Assembly (NCBI GenBank): GCA_937773465.1
Contig: CALJVK010000002.1
Span: 1 to 43,402 of the forward strand
Reading direction: 5' to 3'
DNA from: an uncultured Flavobacteriaceae bacterium
GTDB lineage: Bacteria; Bacteroidota; Bacteroidia; Flavobacteriales; Flavobacteriaceae
DNA length: 43,402 bases
Shown in pieces: positions 35,699 to 43,402 of the stretch. Both the position numbers and the translations under genes were made by a program. Each line of letters opens with the position of its first letter. Position 1 is the first letter of the stretch. The notes under the pieces are model-generated. The model saw only the letters and a list, made by a program, of their open reading frames with translations, made no database searches and was not told the DNA's origin.

Positions 35699-36140
35699 TT
35701 ATATTTTATTTGAAATTAAAATATTTATATTTTTTAGAAATTCTAAATCTTCTATAGTAAATCTACTTGGTGTGTTTGAATCAATATCGATTTGTCCAAT
35801 ATTTTTATTGTTAACAAATAATGGAACCACTATTTCTGATTTAACGTTAATATTACATGAGATATAATTATCCTCTTTTTAACATCATCTACTATGATAT
35901 GTTTATTTGATTTAGCGGTTTGTCCACAGATTCCTTTTCCGAATGGAATTTTAGTATGTTCTGTTTTTAGTCCGTAGTATGATTTGAGAATTAGATGATT
36001 ATTATTGTCATGGAAGTAGAATCCCACCCAGTCGTAACCAGTAATATTTCTTTGAAGGTATTCGCAAACTAGTTGAAGAGCGTCTTGGAGTAAAAGATTT
36101 TTAAAGATTTTTCAATAAATTTATATTCCTTTTCGTACAT
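35699..36140 (-). CDS. GAF-domain protein, fRMsr-like (two frameshifts)
   Basis: Three frames join into one 147-residue GAF protein. Start ATG 36138-36140 gives MYEKEYKFIEKSLK. A missing A near 36100 shifts to LLLQDALQLVCEYLQ, GYDWVGFYF and IPFGKGICGQTAKSN. A missing A near 35878 shifts to EDNYISCNINVKSEIVVPLF and NIGQIDIDS. Two of the three Cys of free-Met-(R)-sulfoxide reductases are kept (KGICG, YISCN); the third is His, as I recall for flavobacterial homologues. Both breaks are in short A runs and look like errors. The start abuts the groEL terminator. Confidence 0.8.
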
Positions 36141-36168
36141 AAAAAGAACTGCCCTTTAAAGGGCAGTT
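36140..36168 (-). terminator. groEL Rho-independent terminator
   Basis: AACTGCCC-TTTAAA-GGGCAGTT (36147-36168) is a perfect 22-base palindrome, followed on the minus strand by CTTTTT. It lies 12 bases after the groEL stop. Confidence 0.85.
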
Positions 36169-36180
36169 ATTTATAATTTA

Positions 36181-37824
<1,644 letters not shown>

Positions 37825-37832
37825 TTATAATA

Positions 37833-38111
37833 TTAAACAATTGCAAGAATGTCTGCTTCTCGCATAATTAAGTAATCTTTTCCTTCAAGTTTTAGTTCAG
37901 TTCCGCTGTATTTTCCATACAAAACAGAATCTCCTATTTTGACAGTTACAGGATTCTCTTTGGTTCCTGGTCCAACTGCAACGATATTTCCTTTTTGAGG
38001 TTTTTCTTTGGCTGAATCAGGAATAATTATTCCTGACGCCGTTTTAGTTTCTGCTTTTAAAGGTTCAACTAGGACTCTGTCGGCTAATGGTTTAATGTTT
38101 AGTTTACTCAT
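37833..38111 (-). CDS. groES: Co-chaperonin GroES
   Basis: A 92-residue lid of the GroEL cage, with no frameshift. The start is ATG 38109-38111 ([17 protein letters not shown]); longer in-frame extensions lie in the leader. The mobile loop ([20 protein letters not shown] region) and the ending [13 protein letters not shown] are typical. First gene of groES-groEL; the leader carries a palindromic element. Confidence 0.96.
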   Translation of the reverse strand: MSKLNIKPLADRVLVEPLKAETKTASGIIIPDSAKEKPQKGNIVAVGPGTKENPVTVKIGDSVLYGKYSGTELKLEGKDYLIMREADILAIV

Positions 38112-38221
38112 AATTTTATTTTTATTATAAAATACAGCAATCATGCCAAGGTTGTAATTATGACAAAATGGTCAAGGATTATTGTTTTCAGTGACAAGCT
38201 GACATTTTGATTTAAAAGAAA
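38112..38221 (-). promoter_or_regulatory. groES-groEL leader with TGAC-N6-GTCA palindrome
   Basis: TAATTATGACAAAATGGTCA (38155-38174) contains an inverted repeat TGAC/GTCA, and TGACAAGCTGACA lies at 38192-38204. Nearly the same string stands upstream of miaB (42432-42450). On the minus strand TTGGCATGATTGCTG follows, similar to a sigma-54 -24/-12 promoter but three bases too short. No CIRCE element was found. Confidence 0.55.
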
Positions 38222-38568
38222 TTATTCTTGAACCGGAATTTCCAATGGAATTTCTTCTGATAAAGCTTCAGGAATTACTGATTCTATGTTGTTAGAATCT
38301 AATAAGCTTTGAATCAGTATTTTCATTATCTATTACTTAATGTGAATATTGGATAGTAATATTAAGATTAACAAAAGAGAAGCTAAGGCCCATGTGCTTT
38401 TATCTAAAAAATCTGTAGTTTTTCTAACACCTCCTATTTGTTGAGAGTCTCCTCCACCAAAAGACGATGATAATCCTCCCCCTTTTGGGTTTTGAACCAT
38501 AATTACTAAAACAAGTAAAAAAGAAACTATTAATATTATAAATCTAGAAAAATTGAAAAACTGCTCAT
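38222..38568 (-). CDS. secG: Preprotein translocase subunit SecG (about three frameshifts)
   Basis: Small membrane subunit of the SecYEG channel. Start ATG 38568 (MSSFSIF), then after a missing T: LIVSFLLVLVIMVQNPKGGG, LSSSFGGGDSQQIGGV, TTDFLDKSTWALASLL, which is diagnostic of SecG with its two helices. Two more single-base losses near 38340 and 38318 lead into an acidic tail (LLDSNNIESVIPEALSEEIP) ending at 38222. Acidic C-terminal tails are common in Bacteroidota SecG. The gene has no complete frame as sequenced; identity is nevertheless clear. Confidence 0.85.
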
Positions 38569-38573
38569 GACTT

Positions 38574-39191
38574 TTATTTTTTTAAACTACTTTTTATTGT
38601 TTTAATTTGGTCTGCAAATAAACTGATTTTTTCTGGATATTTCAAACAAAGAATTTCATATGCTTTAATTGCTTCTTTAAATTTATTTTGTTCAAAATAA
38701 AGCTTTGCTAAAGTTTCGGTCATGTATTCTTTCTTGCTTAGCTTAAATCCAGCTGACAAATCTGTATTTGATATCTTATTTATTAAGGATCAATTTAGGA
38801 TTTACACTCAAAAAACTTTCTGAATAATGAATTTTGTGAGGATTTTGGATTTGAAACCTGTTTACTGACTTTTAACCATTCTATAAAAGAGTTTTTAGTT
38901 TTTTCCAGAAGAAAGTATCTGGTAAAGTCTCATTATGAACTTAATTTCTCAAGCTCAATTATTCTCATAAAGAACGCTTCTGTCAGTTGAGAACAATGAA
39001 CAAGTCTTAAGTGCATTATTAAATCTAATACTATTGAGTTTTTTTAGTCCTATTAGTTCAATAATTCTAGCTGCTTGAAAATAGGGATACTTCTTTTATT
39101 ATATTTTTTACAGAAATACGTTTCATCCAAGCTTATATCATTTGGATTTATTACTAATTGAGTAAAATTGTCTTTGCTAATATTCTACCAT
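38574..39191 (-). CDS. Hypothetical TPR-like protein (multiple frameshifts)
   Basis: The intact 3' part ends in a TPR-like helix pair (TETLAKLYFEQNKFKEAIKA). Upstream frames give QLVINPNDISLDETYF, RIIELIGLKKLNSIRFNNAL and LSSTDRSVLYE-like pieces, typical of an uncharacterised flavobacterial protein found between lptE and secG. The inferred start ATG 39189-39191 overlaps the lptE stop. At least five indels are needed to join about 200 residues. Function unknown; the gene order suggests an envelope role. Confidence 0.6.
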
Positions 39192-39715
39192 TTTGCTAGA
39201 TGAAGCGTTAAAAATATCTTGTGTGATTCTTTCAAAAATAAATCATGAGCTTCAGATTTAACATTCAATAATTGTGTTTCAGCAGGATAATCAAAATAAA
39301 ATGAAAATCTTCTTTCAAAATTGTCATCTTCTTTTTTAAGGTTAATAAATCTAACGTTTATTCCGACATCTTAGTCTATTTTGAGATGCTGTGTAAGTCT
39401 GAAGTAGCAGTCATAGGACTAACTCTGTATTCCTTTATTTCACCTTCATAAACTAAATCTCCATCATGAGCTCACTAATTGTAAGGTTGGTTTGATTTTG
39501 TAAAATATTTTGCAAGGGCTAATGTAAAATCTCTATCTAATCCAGGTTCAAATATCGATCCCATATAGTTTCCAGCGTCATTTTCAAAAAAATTTACTTG
39601 AAATGTTTCTGTTCCCTCTGGAATTGATGCTCCTGTGAAAGAGTAACTTCCACAACTTATCAATTAAAACTACGAAAATAAACTAATTAATTTGTTTTTT
39701 ATAATTCAAGGTCAT
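39186..39715 (-). CDS. lptE: LPS assembly lipoprotein LptE (multiple frameshifts)
   Basis: LptE plugs the LptD outer-membrane channel. The recognisable start ISCGSYSFTGASIPEG contains the lipobox Cys; then FQVNFFENDAG, IFEPGLDRDFTLALAKYF, DGDLVYEGEIKEYRVSPMTA, TASQNRL, NVRFINLKKEDDNFERRFSF and the ending FERITQDIFNASLAKW follow in several frames. The start is placed at ATG 39713-39715, overlapping the activator gene by 17 bases; the signal peptide itself is frameshifted. At least four indels. Confidence 0.78.
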
Positions 39716-40957
39716 GTTGTTTAATTTTTCTATAAAGTGTTCTTTCAGAAATTCCTAGTTCAATAGCGGCAGCTTTTCTTTTTCCATTATTTCTTTCCAA
39801 TGCTTTTATTATTAATTCTAATTCTTTATCATGAATAGATAAGGTTTCTTCTTCATTTATTTCTTCAGCAAAATGATATTTATCTTCATTAGAATTAATT
39901 TTTCTAAGTACTTTATTTTTTTTTCAATTTCAATTAGATCTGAAGATTTTGTTTGGTTCTGATTTAAGTTCATATAATTTTTCTAATGACTTATTGTTTC
40001 TTCTTTTTAAATCAATATTTTTTGTCTTCACTATTTAAATGTTTTGTAATTTTTTTTAAATCATTTAAATCTTTTTTCATGTCAAAAAGAATTTTATATA
40101 AAATTTCTCTTTCGTTTGAAAAATCACTATGAATCTCTTTCTTTATTCACAAGCAGGAAGGTTAGAACTAAAGTCTGGAAATAAGATTGAAGTAATGAGC
40201 TTGAAACATTTCTATTTTCTTCCAAGACAGATAATTGTTCAGCTACATTTCTTAATTGCCTAACATTTCCATTCCAATTGATACATAGTTAAGAAGTTTT
40301 TGAGCATTTTCGTCTAATCGAACTGTTGGCATGTTATATTTTTTTGCAAAATCTGAGGCAAATTTTCTAAATAATAAATGTATGTCTTCTTTTCTATTTC
40401 TAAGTGCGGGAACTTTAATCTCCACCGTGCTTAATCGGTAAAAAAGATCTTCTCTAAATTTCCCTTTATTTATTGCAACATCCATATTTAAATTAGTAGC
40501 AGCAACAATCCTTACATTAGTTTTGTGAACATCAGAGGATCCTACTTTTATAAATTCACCGTTTTCTAAAACTCTTAAAAGTCTAACTTGAGTAGTTAAT
40601 GGAAGCTCACCAACCTCATCTAGAAAAATTGTTCCACCATCTGCGACTTCAAAATAACCCTTTCGTGAGCTGGTAGCTCCTGTGAAAGCACCTTTTTCAT
40701 GTCCAAATAATTCAGAATCAATTGTACCTTCAGGAATAGCGCCACAGTTAACCGCTATATACTTGCTATGTTTTCTGTGAGATAATTGATGAATTATTTT
40801 TGGAAAACTCTCTTTTCCAACCCCACTTTCACCAGTAACTAAAACTGAGATATCAGTTGGAGAAACTCTCAAGGCTTTTTCAATTGCTCTGTTCAATAAG
40901 GGGATCATTACCAATTATTCCAAAGCGTTGTTTTATTGTTTGTCTAGATGATTCCAT
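39699..40957 (-). CDS. Sigma-54-dependent Fis-family activator, no receiver domain (multiple frameshifts)
   Basis: An enhancer-binding AAA+ protein that opens sigma-54 promoters. [18 protein letters not shown] starts at 40957 (one inserted base near 40902 follows). Walker A GESGVGKE, the sigma-54 contact GAFTGA and Walker [12 protein letters not shown] are in the intact block 40252-40914. [20 protein letters not shown] follows after a shift, and the Fis-type helix-turn-helix ([20 protein letters not shown]) ends at 39699. There is no N-terminal receiver, so it is not a classical response regulator. It overlaps miaB by one base (TAATG). Confidence 0.88.
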
Positions 40958-42397
40958 TATTTATTAGAATAATTAATGACTTTTCCAATTAAGGTAGCAG
41001 AGGTGCAGTTTTTAACTAAAACATTTACAAAATCTCCAACTTTATAATCCTCTTTGTTAAATACAACCACAGTATTTTGTTGATTTCTGCCGCTCCACTG
41101 TAAATTGGATTTTTTTGATTCTTTTTCTATCAAAACTTCAACAATTTTACCAACATAACTATTGGTTCTAAAGTTGCTGTGTTCTTGCTGTAGATCTACA
41201 ATTTCTTGCAACCTATTTTTTTTAGTTAATTCACTAATATTATCATTCAAATTTTTTTGCAGCATAAGTTCCAGGCCTTTCCGAATATTTAAACATGTAA
41301 CCGAAATCATATTTAACCTGATTCATTAAATCAAGAGTTAGTTTGTGGTCCTTTTCTGTCTCGTTTGGAAAACCTGTAATCATGTCTTGAGAAATAGAAC
41401 AATCAGGAATAATTTCTTTAATTTCTTTAATTAAACTTAAGTATTCTTTTCTCGTATGTTGCCTGTTCATAGCCTTTAAAACATTATCGCTTCCTGATTG
41501 AACAGGAAGGTGGATATGTGATTGCATATATTTTTATATTTTGACATTGTAACAATCACATCAGAACCCATGTCTTGTGGATTTGAAGTAGAAAATCGGA
41601 TTCTTAAAGAGGGAAATGTTTCGGCAACTAACTTTAATAATTTAGAAAAATTAATTGAAGTTCTTTGTCTTAATTCGCTGATTTTTTTAAAATCTTTTTT
41701 AAGCCCTCCTCCATACCATAAATAACTATCCACATTTTGACCTAAAAGTGTAACTTCTTTATAGTTATTAGTAACTAATCTTCTAATTTCTTCAATAATA
41801 CTTTTAGGATCACGACTTCTTTCTCTTCCTCTTGTAAATGGAACAACACAAAATGAACACATATTATCGCATCCTCTGGTGATTGAAACAAAAGCTGTAA
41901 CACCATTGGAAGATAGGCGAACAGGGCTTATGTCACCGTAGGTTTCTTCTTTTGATAAAATTACATTTACTGCATTTCTCCCTTCGATTAACTTCATTAA
42001 TTAAGTTCGGTAAATCTTTGTAAGCATCAGGCCCAACCACTAAATCTACTATTTTCTCTTCTTCTAGAAATTTATTTTTTAACCTTTCTGCCATACAACC
42101 AAGAACACCGACTTTTAAATTTTTATTGTGTCTTTTCAATTTATTAAAACCTTGAAGTCTTTTTCTAATAGTTTGTTCAGCTTTGTCTCTAATTGAGCAA
42201 GTGTTTAATAGTATCAGATCCGCATCATCTAAATTTTTTGTTGAATTATAGCCCTCATTGGAAACTATTGAAGCAACTACCTCACTGTCAGCAAAATTCA
42301 TTTGACATCCGTAACTTTCTATATAAAATTTTTTAGAATTAGTTTTAACAGATTGTGGTATAGTTTTTTTATTTTTTATTTGTAGCTCAATGCTCAT
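40957..42397 (-). CDS. miaB: tRNA-2-methylthio-N6-dimethylallyladenosine synthase MiaB (three frameshifts)
   Basis: A radical SAM methylthiotransferase that adds the 2-methylthio group to i6A37 of tRNA. The N-terminal UPF0004 domain carries [27 protein letters not shown] and [10 protein letters not shown] (three cluster Cys). The radical SAM CxxxCxxC is in [20 protein letters not shown]. The TRAM domain is at the end ([19 protein letters not shown]). Breaks: an inserted C near 41982, a net shift near 41515 and an insertion near 41265. Joined length is about 480 residues, normal for the family. First gene of the operon that continues with the sigma-54 activator. Confidence 0.92.
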
Positions 42398-42547
42398 TAT
42401 GTATTTTAATAATTAAATCTGACAAATATAATAATTATGACAAGATGTCAGTAATAAACTTATTATAAATTAAACTTTAAAATGTGTCAATGATAAAATT
42501 GAATAAAAAAAATAATATACTTTTGTGTATCTTAAATTCCAAAATAT
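42398..42547. promoter_or_regulatory. Divergent miaB/topA control region
   Basis: On the minus strand TATATTTG (42423-42430) is a perfect -7 box for miaB, placed directly next to the palindrome TGACA-AGA-TGTCA (42438-42450), which would overlap the space toward -33, where a repressor or activator could act. On the plus strand TACTTTTG (42518-42525) is a -7 box for topA, 22 bases before its ATG, with ATTG about 16 bases upstream. Confidence 0.55.
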
Positions 42548-43402
42548 ATGTCGAAAAACCTAGTAATTGTTGAGTCTCCTGCTAAAGCAAAAACAATTGA
42601 AAAATATCTTGGAGCCGACTTTAAAGTAGCATCAAGCTATGGGCACATATCAGATTTACCTTCAAAAGAGATTGGTGTTGATGTGAACAACGATTTTAAA
42701 CCTAAATATATTATTTCTAAAGACAAAAAAGATGTTGTTAAGGATTTAAAAAAACAAGCTGAGCATGCTGATTCTGTTTGGCTAGCCAGTGATGAAGATA
42801 GAGAAGGGAGAAGCTATAGCATGGCATTTATTTGAAAGTCTTAAACTTGATAAAGCAAAGACTAAAAGAATTGTTTTTAGAGAAATTACCAAAAAAGCTA
42901 TTTTAAAAGCTATTGAAAACCCTAGAGAAATAAATTATGATCTAGTCAATGCTCAACAAGCTAGACGTAGTAATTGATAGGTTAGTTGGATTTGAAATTT
43001 CTCCAATTTTATGGAGAAAAGTTAAAGGAGGTCTTTCAGCCGGTAGAGTTCAGTCAGTTGCAGTTAGACTGTTAGTGGATAGAGAAAAAGAGATCAATGA
43101 TTTTGTTCCTGAATCTTCATTTAAGATTGCCGCAAAATTTTCTGATTCAAATAATAATAGTTCTAGATGCACAATTATCTGGAACTTTTGATTCTGAGGA
43201 TGAAGCTAAAAACTATTCTTAGAAAAAAGTCTTGATTCTAATTTTTCAATTTCATCAGTAGAAAAAAAGCCATTTAAAAAATCTTCATCAGCACCATTTA
43301 CAACTTCAACTTTACAACAGGAAGCCTCAAGAAAATTAGGATTTTCAAGTAAGCAGGACAATGTCTGCAGCCCAAAGATTGTACGAGTCCGGTAACATAA
43401 CA
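42548..43402 (+). CDS. topA: DNA topoisomerase I, N-terminal part (about five frameshifts, runs off the window)
   Basis: Relaxes negative supercoils. The Toprim domain has the catalytic Glu in [17 protein letters not shown] and the acidic set in [10 protein letters not shown]. The DNA-binding start is [20 protein letters not shown], then [25 protein letters not shown] and [20 protein letters not shown]. The end reads [17 protein letters not shown] and [12 protein letters not shown], just before the catalytic Tyr (usually YMRTDS), which lies beyond the window. Indels near 42808, 42971, 43170, 43220 and 43360 break the frame. Confidence 0.92.

Noticed and set aside
38112..38221. CIRCE (HrcA) operator upstream of groES
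   Set aside because: The TTAGCACTC-N9-GAGTGCTAA repeat is absent; only the TGAC/GTCA palindromes are present.

Overview
The window is very AT-rich and gene-dense and carries typical Flavobacteriia (Bacteroidota) gene content. Pointers are: mrp-nfu next to a TrxR-like ferredoxin-NADP reductase; a mevalonate-pathway block (mvaD, mevalonate kinase, UbiA-type prenyltransferase); coaX-OMP-TPR-lptC-CNNM-ppiD; purH-mreBCD-mrdA-rodA; and miaB-sigma-54 activator-lptE-TPR-secG-groES-groEL. The best promoter has the Bacteroidota form TTTG-N19-TAnnTTTG and no clear Shine-Dalgarno sites are seen. Short gaps, many 1-base start/stop overlaps and convergent genes that share stop codons suggest a streamlined genome, probably a marine flavobacterium. 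The species cannot be named from the sequence alone.

Layout. 1-7.7 kb (+): 3' end of a histidine kinase, trmB, a cysteine-less alkyltransferase-like protein, mrp, nfu, a frameshifted ferredoxin-NADP reductase, mvaD, mevalonate kinase, a UbiA-family prenyltransferase and a pseudouridine-synthase-like protein that has lost its catalytic Asp. 7.7-13.1 kb: a sugar-oxidation cluster with ThuA (-), then Gfo/Idh/MocA oxidoreductase, DUF1080 lipoprotein, GMC dehydrogenase and gluconate-dehydrogenase subunit 3 (+). 13.1-23.7 kb: tRNA-Phe (-), coaX, an outer membrane protein, a TPR protein, lptC, a small membrane protein, a CNNM/CorC protein, ppiD, DUF456 (-), a TonB-C-like lipoprotein, ruvC and a frameshifted hemW. 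23.7-28.6 kb: M20 peptidase (-), tRNA-Leu with terminator, prc and a solitary OppC-like permease. 28.6-35.6 kb (-): the rod-shape operon mreB-mreC-mreD-mrdA-rodA with purH upstream.

35.7-43.4 kb is different. The order is an ordinary housekeeping one (GAF protein, groEL, groES, secG, TPR protein, lptE, sigma-54 activator, miaB on minus; topA on plus, running off the end). However, nearly every gene is broken by single-base insertions and deletions, about 30 by hand count in 7.7 kb against two in the preceding 35.7 kb. The residues stay conserved when frames are joined, and the broken genes include essential ones, so uncorrected sequencing or assembly error is the best explanation. I annotated these genes at reconstructed full length.

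No CRISPR array, transposon, prophage or rRNA was seen, and no clear new defence or mobile system. The points most worth a second look are the 3-keto-sugar-type cluster, the degenerate pseudouridine synthase, the PAHR alkyltransferase-like protein, a shared TGACA/TGTCA palindrome upstream of groES and miaB, and the sharp quality boundary near 35.7 kb.
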